NCBI GenBank assembly: GCA_021798235.1
Contig: JAJZMO010000258.1
Location: forward strand, 1-10,132
Length of the DNA stretch: 10,132 nt
Reading direction: 5' to 3'
Source: Acidobacteriota bacterium
GTDB taxonomy: Bacteria > Acidobacteriota > Terriglobia > Terriglobales > Acidobacteriaceae
Positions 1 through 6,064 of this stretch are shown one piece after another. Within the stretch, counting starts at the first letter, position 1, and each line of letters starts with the position of its first letter. The position numbers and the translations under genes are program-made. Under the pieces are notes generated by a model. It did not search any database, had not been told where the DNA came from, and saw only the letters and a program-made list of their open reading frames with translations.

Positions 1-1025
1 TCTTCGGCATGGCTGCGGACTTACTACTGCATCCGCAATTCCGCGCCGACAAGTTGCAACTGGCCCAGCAACAGGAGGAGACCGGCATCATCCGCCGCAA
101 TGACAGCGCGAGCGCCATTGCGCGGCGCAAGGCGCTCCAGCTTGCCTACGGCCAAAACAATCCATACGCGCGCATCCCAGAGTTTGCCACCGTGCAGGCT
201 GTCACGCTGGCGGATTTTGACCAGTGGCACGCGCGCACCGTCGCGCCCGCCAATATGATCGTCGGCGTCACCGGCGACTTTGACTCCACCGCCATGGAGC
301 AGAAGCTGCGCGCAGCCTTCGGCTCCCTGCCGCGCGGCACGGCGTTTGTCTCTGCGCCCAAGTCATTCACTCCGGCGCAAAACGGCGTTTATTTCGTGCA
401 AAAAGACGACGTGGATCAAAGCAATATCTGGCTCGTCGGCCTGGGCACAGAGCGCAACAATCCCGACTATTACGCGCTAACAGTGATGAATGAAATCTTC
501 AGCGGAGGCTTTGGCTCGCGCCTCTTTCAATCCGTGCGCACGCGGCTCGGCCTGGCCTACTCCGTCTCCGGCGCGTACGGCGCAGACTATGGCCACCCCG
601 GAATTTTTTATGTCGCAGCAGGCACAAAAAGCTCCAGCACCGTGCAGGCCATCCAAGCCATGCTGCAACAGGTGCGCGCGCTGAAAACCCAGCCGCCCAC
701 CGCCGATGAGCTACGCAAGGCCAAGGATCAGATACTCAACTCCTACATCTTCCACTACGATTCCCGCGCAAAAATTCTGCGCGAACAGGCCAACTTGGCC
801 TTCTACAACTACCCGTTGGATTTTCTCGATCAGTATCGCGCAGGCATTGAGCGGGTCACCGCTGCCGATGTAACGCGCGTGGCGCAGAAGTACGTCCACG
901 CCAGCAAGCTGGCAACGCTGGTGGTCGGCAATGCCCAGCAATTCGGCACGCCGCTCGACACGCTGGGGCCAGTTAAAACGATGGACATCACCATTCCCCT
1001 GCCGCCAGGCCTACAGGGGCAATAG
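1..1025 (+). CDS. M16-family (insulinase-like) peptidase or non-catalytic M16 subunit, 5' partial
   Basis: The frame is open to the left edge, so the ATG at 9 is probably an internal Met and the true start lies outside. About 340 C-terminal residues are visible. Numbering from that Met, residues 1-110 are the end of the N-terminal M16 domain, with a stretch ending GVTGDFD at about 86-92. Residues 125-310 form the C-terminal M16 domain, including FGSRLFQSVRTRLGLAYSV (168-186) with the Arg/Tyr pair (R177, Y184) that binds substrate in M16 enzymes. M16 proteins are clamshell zinc peptidases or their zinc-free partner subunits, and in Gram-negatives they are usually exported. The HxxEH zinc motif would lie upstream, so activity cannot be judged directly. 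The position where I would place the third zinc ligand (Glu) appears to be Gly, which hints at a non-catalytic subunit. The family call is firm; catalytic status is open. Confidence 0.9.
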   Translation, partial: FGMAADLLLHPQFRADKLQLAQQQEETGIIRRNDSASAIARRKALQLAYGQNNPYARIPEFATVQAVTLADFDQWHARTVAPANMIVGVTGDFDSTAMEQKLRAAFGSLPRGTAFVSAPKSFTPAQNGVYFVQKDDVDQSNIWLVGLGTERNNPDYYALTVMNEIFSGGFGSRLFQSVRTRLGLAYSVSGAYGADYGHPGIFYVAAGTKSSSTVQAIQAMLQQVRALKTQPPTADELRKAKDQILNSYIFHYDSRAKILREQANLAFYNYPLDFLDQYRAGIERVTAADVTRVAQKYVHASKLATLVVGNAQQFGTPLDTLGPVKTMDITIPLPPGLQGQ

Positions 1026-1036
1026 CCATTTCATTT

Positions 1037-1075
1037 CGACACCTCAAGTGTTCGATCGGCAATCTTGGGGTGTCG
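1037..1075 (+). terminator. 12-bp stem-loop after the M16 gene, possible terminator or leader structure
   Basis: CGACACCTCAAG (1037-1048) pairs with CTTGGGGTGTCG (1064-1075): eleven Watson-Crick pairs and one G-T, with a 15-base loop. It starts 11 bases after the M16 stop. No T-run follows directly. A T6 run sits further on, at 1104-1109, after a small CGAC/GTCG hairpin (1092-1102). The stem is strong enough to be functional, but a terminator role is inference. It could equally be part of the leader of the next gene. Confidence 0.45.
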
Positions 1076-1179
1076 CTGGACAGACAACGAGCGACGTAGT
1101 CGATTTTTTCGTACTGCGCTCGGTCTGGATGCACAACTTCTTCATTCTTGCGACAATCATCTTGCGGACTCAATTTCTC

Positions 1180-1185
1180 GGAGGA
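1180..1185 (+). promoter_or_regulatory. Shine-Dalgarno site of the dienelactone hydrolase gene
   Basis: GGAGGA lies six bases before the ATG at 1192. This is a near-perfect ribosome-binding site and fixes the start of the gene. It is the clearest such site on the plus strand. I found no convincing -35/-10 pair in 1026-1191. Confidence 0.8.
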
Positions 1186-1191
1186 TGATTC

Positions 1192-1872
1192 ATGTCACAG
1201 ATGCTTTCTCTCAAGACCAGCGATGGCCACACACTCGACGCCTATCTGGCCCAACCCAAGAGCGCGCCCAAAGCCGGCGTTGTCGTTTTGCAAGAGATCT
1301 TCGGCATCAACCCGCATATTCGTTCGGTTGCAGATGTTTACGCACAGCAGGGCTATCTCGCTCTTGCGCCTGCGCTCTTTGACCGTGCGCGCAAGCATGT
1401 CGAATTGGCCTACGACACCACGGGCATGCAGGAAGGCTTCGCCATTGCCAAATCACTGCCGTTGGCCGAAACGCTGGCCGACGTCCAAGCCGCGATTGAC
1501 TACCTGCGCCAACAACCGGGCATACAGAAGGTGGGCGTCGTTGGTTTTTGCTGGGGCGGAAAATTAGCCTGGCTCAGCAACACGCGCCTGCGCGGCGTCA
1601 GCGCCACGGCCTCGTATTATCCCGGCGGCATTCAGGAGTGCATTACAGAAAAGGCGCAGTGCCCGGCCATCTTTCACTTTGGCGCTCTGGACACGCACAT
1701 ACCGCAAAGCGTGATCGATACGGTGGAGCACGAATATCCCGGCTTCCCTGTCTATAAATATGAAGCTGGCCACGCCTTCAACCGCGACGTGGACCCGAAT
1801 GTTTACAAAAAAGAGATTGCCGCTCTGGCCCTGCAACGCACCTTGGCACACCTGCAGGAGCATTTGAGCTAA
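1192..1872 (+). CDS. Dienelactone hydrolase family protein (alpha/beta hydrolase)
   Basis: A 226-residue cytosolic alpha/beta hydrolase with no signal peptide, close to the usual 220-240 residues of the family. The triad is visible: Cys120 in the nucleophile elbow GVVGFCWGG (115-123), Asp167 in FGALDTHIP, and His194 in EAGHAFNRD. Glu35 in LQEIFGIN matches the conserved Glu that keeps the Cys inactive until substrate binds in carboxymethylenebutenolidase. Characterised members hydrolyse dienelactone to maleylacetate in chlorocatechol breakdown. Most genomic homologues have unknown substrates, and no aromatic-degradation genes lie nearby, so I do not assign that pathway. The start is set by GGAGGA at 1180. 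The gene ends 22 bases before priA and may be co-transcribed with it. Confidence 0.93.
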   Translation: MSQMLSLKTSDGHTLDAYLAQPKSAPKAGVVVLQEIFGINPHIRSVADVYAQQGYLALAPALFDRARKHVELAYDTTGMQEGFAIAKSLPLAETLADVQAAIDYLRQQPGIQKVGVVGFCWGGKLAWLSNTRLRGVSATASYYPGGIQECITEKAQCPAIFHFGALDTHIPQSVIDTVEHEYPGFPVYKYEAGHAFNRDVDPNVYKKEIAALALQRTLAHLQEHLS

Positions 1873-1873
1873 C

Positions 1874-1890
1874 TGCGGCCGCAAGCCGCA
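1874..1890 (+). other. Small GC-rich hairpin directly before priA
   Basis: TGCGGC (1874-1879) and GCCGCA (1885-1890) form a perfect 6-bp stem with a 5-base loop. It fills most of the 22-base gap between the hydrolase stop and the priA start. No T-run follows, so it is not a normal terminator. It sits where a ribosome-binding site for priA would be expected, and no Shine-Dalgarno sequence is visible there. Confidence 0.4.
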
Positions 1891-1894
1891 ACAG

Positions 1895-4387
1895 ATGCCA
1901 TCCCTGCACATGCCCCTCTACTGTGACGTCGCGCTTCCAGTTCCCGTCGATTCCCTCTTCACCTACACCGTAGAGGGGCCAGCACCGGAGCTGGGTGCGC
2001 GCGTCATGGTCGCCTTTCGCAGTGAGCAAATGCTTGGCGTCGTTGTGCGCCTGCATTCTCAGCCACCCGCAGGACAGGAAAAAAATCTCAAGCCCATCCT
2101 GCGCGTTGTCGATGTGGAGCCGGTGCTCACCGCGCCTCTGCTCGAACTGGGCCAGTGGATTGCGCAATACTATCTTGCTCCGCTGGGTGAGGTGCTGCGC
2201 ACCATGCTTCCACTGCAAGCGGAGCTGCGCCAGCGCACATCCTACCGCATCACTGAACTCGGACGCCGCACGCTCGCCACGCAATCCCAGGCCTTGTTCC
2301 ACACGCCCGGGGATGCCGGTGCAGCCAATCTCGAATACGCGGTCTTGGAGCAACTTGCCGCCGGAGGCGGTGTGGCCACTGCAACGTCGCTGAAGAAATC
2401 GAAGACCGACGCGGCCATGCTGCAAAGCCTTCTGCGCAAGCGTTGGATTGAGCGCGACTCCGCCGCTGAATCTCGCGCGGTACACCGCACCGTTTCCATT
2501 GCCGTGCTGGTGGAAAATCTGCGTCTGCCTAAGCTCAACGCAAATCAGCAAATTTTGCTCGCAGAACTTGCTGGCGCACAGGCTCGCTTGCCTGTACAAA
2601 CACTGGCGCAACTTCCCGTGCCCAAAACCACATTGGCCACACTGGTGCGGCGGGGACTCGTGTGCATCGAGGAGGTCCCAGCCGCATCTCCCTTTGCACA
2701 ATCAGCTGCTGTACGTGCTGGGCTTTCCTCGACACATGTATTGAACGCAACGCAAGCCGATGCGCTCCAGACAATCTCGGCCAATGTGCAAGCGGGCCGC
2801 TTTTCCTCCTTTTTACTGCATGGCATTACTGGCTCTGGCAAGACCGCCGTCTATCTGGCGGCGATGCGTCGCACGCTGGATGCAGGCCGCGGCAGTCTGC
2901 TTCTGGTACCAGAAATTGGGTTGACTCCGGCGATGGTTGCACAGATGCAAGCTGTCTTCGGGGATCAAGTCGCGTTGCTCCACTCCGCACTCACGCCTAC
3001 TGAGCGGGTGGAACAATGGCGTCGCATTCACAACGGAGAGGCTCGCGTGGTTGTTGGCACGCGCTCGGCGGTCTTTGCACCCCTGCGCGATCTTGCTCTC
3101 GTGATTGTCGACGAAGAGCACGACTCCTCGTACAAGCAGGCCGAGATGCCACGCTACCATGCACGGGATGTTGCAGTCATGCGTGCGCGGCTGCATCAGG
3201 CCACCGTCGTACTCGGCTCAGCCACGCCATCGCTGGAATCTTGGTCGAACGTTGAACGCGGCAAATACACACTGCTCTCCATGCCGCAGCGAGTTGCGGA
3301 TCGTCCACTGCCAGAGGTGACGCTGATTGACATGAGGCAGGAGTTCCGTGAGGTTGGACAAGAACAACTGCTTTCACGAGCGTTGCACACGGCCATCGAG
3401 GAAACCCTTGAACGCGGCGAACAAGTGATGCTGCTTCTGAATCGGCGTGGATATTCCTATGTTGTGCTCTGCCGTGCGTGCGGCGCAAAACTCGAATGTG
3501 AAAATTGCGCCATTTCACTGACCCATCACAAATCCGTGGAGGACTCTTCTGCTCTTGCCACCGCCGGCCAACGATTGGAGTGCCATTACTGCGGCTTTCG
3601 TCGCACCGTTCCCAAGCGCTGCCCATCTTGCGACAGCGAGCACCTCTACTCCTTTGGCGTTGGCTCCCAACAAGGGGAAGAGCGTCTGCGTGCGATGTTT
3701 CCTGCAGCCAGAATCGCGCGCATGGACCGAGACACCATGCGCGGCCACAGAGATTTTGAGCGTGTGCTGACGCAACTGCACCGTGGAGAAATCAACATGC
3801 TCGTCGGCACACAAATGATCGCCAAAGGCCATGACATGCACGGCGTCACGCTGGTCGGGGTGCTGGGTGCAGATCATGCTCTGGGCCTGCCGGACTTTCG
3901 CGCCGCTGAACGCGTCTTTCAACTGATCACCCAAGTTGCCGGACGCGCCGGACGCGGCGAGCGTGCTGGCCGCGTGCTGGTGCAAACTTACTATCCTGAC
4001 CACTACGCGATTCAACAGGCCGCAGCGCACAACTATGCAGCCTTCGCAACGCAGGAGCTGCGTTATCGCAAGCTGCTGCATTATCCGCCCGCTGCCGTGC
4101 TCACCAACATTCTTTTGGAACACACCGACGAGCAAAAGGCAGCGGGCTGGGCCCGGCAAATAGGCCGCTGGCTAGAGCAGCATCCGCACCCGCATGTGCG
4201 TGTATTAGGACCTGCCGCCGCGCCCATCGCGCGCATCAAGCGCATTCACCGCTTTCATCTCATCTTGAAAAGTTCCAGCCGCAAAGAATTGGCTCTGCTC
4301 GTCCGCAGTCTGCTGGATTTTGCCGCACAGTCCGAGATTCCCCGTCGGGCCCTGACCATCGACGTGGATGCCCTGCACTTGATGTAA
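1895..4387 (+). CDS. priA: Primosomal replication-restart helicase PriA
   Basis: PriA is a 3'-to-5' superfamily 2 DNA helicase that recognises stalled forks and reloads the replicative helicase. The N-terminal 3'BD-type domain (about residues 7-110) begins MPLYCDVALPVPVDSLFTY. The helicase core has Walker A GITGSGKT (310-317), DEEH (406-409), GSATPS (441-446) and motif VI QVAGRAGRG (680-688). Four CxxC pairs (526/529, 535/538, 563/566, 576/579) give the eight zinc ligands of the family. The C-terminal domain follows to residue 830. At 830 residues it is longer than E. coli PriA (732). Part of the excess is an extra stretch of roughly ten residues between the second and third Cys pairs (about 547-560). 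The start at 1895 is uncertain: Met6 (1910) fits the usual N-terminus as well, and neither has a clear ribosome-binding site. The gene ends 3 bases from the convergent rapZ stop. Confidence 0.97.
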   Translation: MPSLHMPLYCDVALPVPVDSLFTYTVEGPAPELGARVMVAFRSEQMLGVVVRLHSQPPAGQEKNLKPILRVVDVEPVLTAPLLELGQWIAQYYLAPLGEVLRTMLPLQAELRQRTSYRITELGRRTLATQSQALFHTPGDAGAANLEYAVLEQLAAGGGVATATSLKKSKTDAAMLQSLLRKRWIERDSAAESRAVHRTVSIAVLVENLRLPKLNANQQILLAELAGAQARLPVQTLAQLPVPKTTLATLVRRGLVCIEEVPAASPFAQSAAVRAGLSSTHVLNATQADALQTISANVQAGRFSSFLLHGITGSGKTAVYLAAMRRTLDAGRGSLLLVPEIGLTPAMVAQMQAVFGDQVALLHSALTPTERVEQWRRIHNGEARVVVGTRSAVFAPLRDLALVIVDEEHDSSYKQAEMPRYHARDVAVMRARLHQATVVLGSATPSLESWSNVERGKYTLLSMPQRVADRPLPEVTLIDMRQEFREVGQEQLLSRALHTAIEETLERGEQVMLLLNRRGYSYVVLCRACGAKLECENCAISLTHHKSVEDSSALATAGQRLECHYCGFRRTVPKRCPSCDSEHLYSFGVGSQQGEERLRAMFPAARIARMDRDTMRGHRDFERVLTQLHRGEINMLVGTQMIAKGHDMHGVTLVGVLGADHALGLPDFRAAERVFQLITQVAGRAGRGERAGRVLVQTYYPDHYAIQQAAAHNYAAFATQELRYRKLLHYPPAAVLTNILLEHTDEQKAAGWARQIGRWLEQHPHPHVRVLGPAAAPIARIKRIHRFHLILKSSSRKELALLVRSLLDFAAQSEIPRRALTIDVDALHLM

Positions 4388-4390
4388 CGG

Positions 4391-4454
4391 CTAGCGCGGA
4401 ATGTCGCGGTGTACGCACTTTACGCGATAACCCGCGCTGGTCAACAATTTTTTT
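4391..4454 (+). terminator. Candidate intrinsic terminator of priA, inside the end of rapZ
   Basis: A long imperfect hairpin begins 3 bases after the priA stop. Bases 4391-4399 pair with 4432-4440 (9 bp, one G-T). After a 2x2 internal loop, 4402-4408 pair with 4423-4429 (7 bp, one G-T). A small apical stem, 4409-4411 with 4416-4418, caps it. Seven bases later comes a run of seven T (4448-4454) on the plus strand. That spacer is longer than in a textbook terminator, so efficiency is uncertain. On the minus strand the same bases encode the last RapZ residues and no T-run follows, so the signal would work only for priA. Confidence 0.5.
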
Positions 4455-5341
4455 ACCCGCTCAGCCACCATCACAGAGCGATGCTGCCCACCAGTACAAC
4501 CGAAGGCGATCGACAAATAACTCTTGCCTTCCTGCATGTATTGCGGAAGCAAGAAGAGCAAAAACTCATGCAGCCGTGCGATAAATTCCTTGGTCGCAGG
4601 AAAGCGATTGATGTAGCGCACCACGGGCGCATCGCGTCCTGTGAGCGGACGAAACTCCGGAACGAAATGCGGATTCGGCAGAAAGCGCACGTCGAAGACC
4701 AAATCGGCCTCTTGTGGAATGCCATGCTTGTAGCCAAAGCTGATGGCCGAAACTAAAAGATTTTTATCTCCGACATGCTGCGACTGGAACAACCCATTGA
4801 TGTGCGCACGCAGTTCATGCACGTTGAAACGCGTGGTATCAATGACCACGTCTGCCAGGTCGCGCAGCGGCTCCAGCATCTTGCGTTCAGAGTGAATCGA
4901 GCGCAGCACCGTGTTGCCATTGCCCAGCGGATGCGGACGGCGCGTCTCAGAAAATCGTCGCACCAAGGCGTCCTCTGCCGTCTCCAAAAAAACCACCCGA
5001 GTGGGCAGCATTTGTCGAATTTTGCGCAACGCCGCCGGCAAACGCTCCAGTTGTGCGCCTTCGCGTATGTCCACCACCAGCGCCGCCTGCCGCGTCTCCG
5101 GAGATTGGCGAATCAGGTCTGCAAACGGCTCAATCAAATCCACGGGAAGATTGTCGACCGCATAGTAGCCCAAGTCCTCAAATGCCTTGAGCGCGGAGAG
5201 TTTGCCGGAGCCGGATAGCCCGGTCAAAATCACCAGCTCATTGCCCGCTGCACGCTGATCCTTCAGCGCCTTCGTGCGCTTGCTGTTGCGAGCAACACTC
5301 GTCTTCTGCACGCGTGCCAACTTCTTGCTCTTGGCTTTCAT
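4391..5341 (-). CDS. rapZ: RapZ (YvcJ-like) P-loop nucleotide-binding protein
   Basis: A 316-residue protein matching RapZ/YvcJ over about residues 35-316. In E. coli, RapZ binds GlcN6P and the sRNA GlmZ and directs its cleavage by RNase E. Distant homologues such as B. subtilis YvcJ are nucleotide-hydrolysing proteins of less clear role, so the sRNA function cannot be assumed here. Visible are the P-loop GLSGSGKL (41-48), AVDNLP (61-66), LVVDIREG (88-95), the C-terminal-domain segment SFGYKHGIP (201-209) with FDVRFLPNPHF (216-226), and GCTGGQHRSV (281-290). The Ser/Thr that normally follows the P-loop Lys is Leu48. A Lys/Arg-rich tail of about 34 residues precedes the domain. The C-terminus ends DIPR, without the Lys-rich end seen in E. 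coli. The ATG at 5341 has GAGGG nine bases upstream. It lies 48 bases after hpf and is the last gene of the cluster. Confidence 0.93.
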   Translation of the reverse strand: MKAKSKKLARVQKTSVARNSKRTKALKDQRAAGNELVILTGLSGSGKLSALKAFEDLGYYAVDNLPVDLIEPFADLIRQSPETRQAALVVDIREGAQLERLPAALRKIRQMLPTRVVFLETAEDALVRRFSETRRPHPLGNGNTVLRSIHSERKMLEPLRDLADVVIDTTRFNVHELRAHINGLFQSQHVGDKNLLVSAISFGYKHGIPQEADLVFDVRFLPNPHFVPEFRPLTGRDAPVVRYINRFPATKEFIARLHEFLLFLLPQYMQEGKSYLSIAFGCTGGQHRSVMVAERVKKLLTSAGYRVKCVHRDIPR

Positions 5342-5389
5342 GCGGTGACACCCTCACTCTTTTCCCGTGTGCGCATTGCTGCTTTCTGG

Positions 5390-5962
5390 TTACGGGACTT
5401 CGATCAACTGCACGGTTCCACTCTTCGTCCGATGCAATACCTTCACATCGCCAGCGTGATCACGAAAGACAAATACATCTCGATCCTTATATTCCGCTTC
5501 TTTCACCGCCTCGTGGATGGACATTGCATGCTTCGCCACGGACTCCTTGGAAGGAATCACATGCAGTTCCGCTGCGATGTCTTGCGCATCCAAAGCAACA
5601 TTCGCGCTCGGCTTTAGCTTCGCATTGGCTTGGCTGGATGTGGCTTTCATCGCAGTTTCTTCCTTGCCATGGCGGTGCGCGTCGATCTTGCGTCCCTTGC
5701 TGCGCAGCGCTTGCTTCTCCACTTTGTCCAGTGCCGCGCGCAGCGCAGTACCAGAGTCCGCCGCTTCAGCCAAACCCACAATCATTTGCAGTTTGGTCTT
5801 TATGGCAACTTCCACCGCGTGCCCGTATTTCTCTTGGGAAAATGTCACATGCGCGCTGGCGCTGCGGCCCACCACCTTCTCAATCCGGCTCAATCCCTCT
5901 TCTGCCATGGCCCTTAGGCCTTTGGTAACCTTCTGCCTTCGTCCGGTAAATTCAGCCTGCAT
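5390..5962 (-). CDS. hpf: Long-form ribosome hibernation promoting factor HPF
   Basis: HPF binds the decoding region of the 30S subunit and silences ribosomes in slow growth. The long form dimerises 70S ribosomes into 100S particles through its C-terminal domain. Residues 1 to about 97 are the S30AE (sigma-54 modulation / YfiA) domain, starting MQAEFTGRRQKVTKGL. A low-complexity Ala/Lys/Ser linker runs from about 98 to 130. Residues 132-190 are the dimerisation domain, with DVFVFRDHAGDVKVLHRTK (162-180) ending QLIEVP. The length of 190 fits long HPF, not the short gammaproteobacterial form of about 95. The start is supported by AAGGAG (5970-5975) seven bases upstream. It sits between rpoN and rapZ, the usual place for this gene. 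Confidence 0.95.
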   Translation of the reverse strand: MQAEFTGRRQKVTKGLRAMAEEGLSRIEKVVGRSASAHVTFSQEKYGHAVEVAIKTKLQMIVGLAEAADSGTALRAALDKVEKQALRSKGRKIDAHRHGKEETAMKATSSQANAKLKPSANVALDAQDIAAELHVIPSKESVAKHAMSIHEAVKEAEYKDRDVFVFRDHAGDVKVLHRTKSGTVQLIEVP

Positions 5963-5969
5963 GCAACTT

Positions 5970-5975
5970 CTCCTT
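5970..5975 (-). promoter_or_regulatory. Shine-Dalgarno site of hpf
   Basis: Read on the minus strand, this is AAGGAG, seven bases before the hpf ATG. It is the strongest ribosome-binding site in the minus-strand cluster and suggests hpf is translated efficiently in its own right. Confidence 0.75.
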
Positions 5976-6019
5976 GCTGGTTGTTTTCATTTTTCTAGTG
6001 ATCTTTGGATTCTGTTGGC

Positions 6020-6052
6020 TTGATGATGACAAACTGGAGTGCAATTCATCAA
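6020..6052 (-). repeat. 7-bp inverted repeat in the rpoN-hpf gap
   Basis: TTGATGA (6020-6026) and TCATCAA (6046-6052) are perfect inverted copies separated by 19 bases, just after the rpoN stop in the 102-base leader of hpf. It could be an RNA stem or a protein-binding site. The arms are short and AT-rich, so chance is possible. I saw no convincing promoter in this gap. Confidence 0.3.
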
Positions 6053-6064
6053 CCTATCGACATA

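Noticed and set aside
1120..1160. Promoter for the dienelactone hydrolase gene
   Set aside because: GACAAT at 1152-1157 resembles a -10 box, but no -35 box stands at a suitable distance.
1875..1882. 8-base palindrome GCGGCCGC
   Set aside because: It is a NotI restriction site that arises by chance in GC-rich DNA; the longer 1874-1890 hairpin is the more meaningful structure.
1778..2701. 307-residue open frame on the minus strand inside priA
   Set aside because: It lies opposite clear dienelactone hydrolase and PriA coding sequence, and its translation has no recognisable domain. It is a by-product of codon bias.
3515..4159. 214-residue minus-strand frame inside priA
   Set aside because: It runs antisense to the PriA zinc and motif regions, and the product shows no family features.
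5314..5928. 204-residue plus-strand frame over hpf
   Set aside because: It is opposite a complete hpf with a good ribosome-binding site; the product is Pro/Ser/Arg-rich and unlike any protein I recognise.
5963..6064. Promoter or sigma-54 site before hpf
   Set aside because: TTGTCA on the minus strand resembles a -35 box, but the -10 match at 17 bases is poor, and no GG-N10-GC sigma-54 pattern was found.
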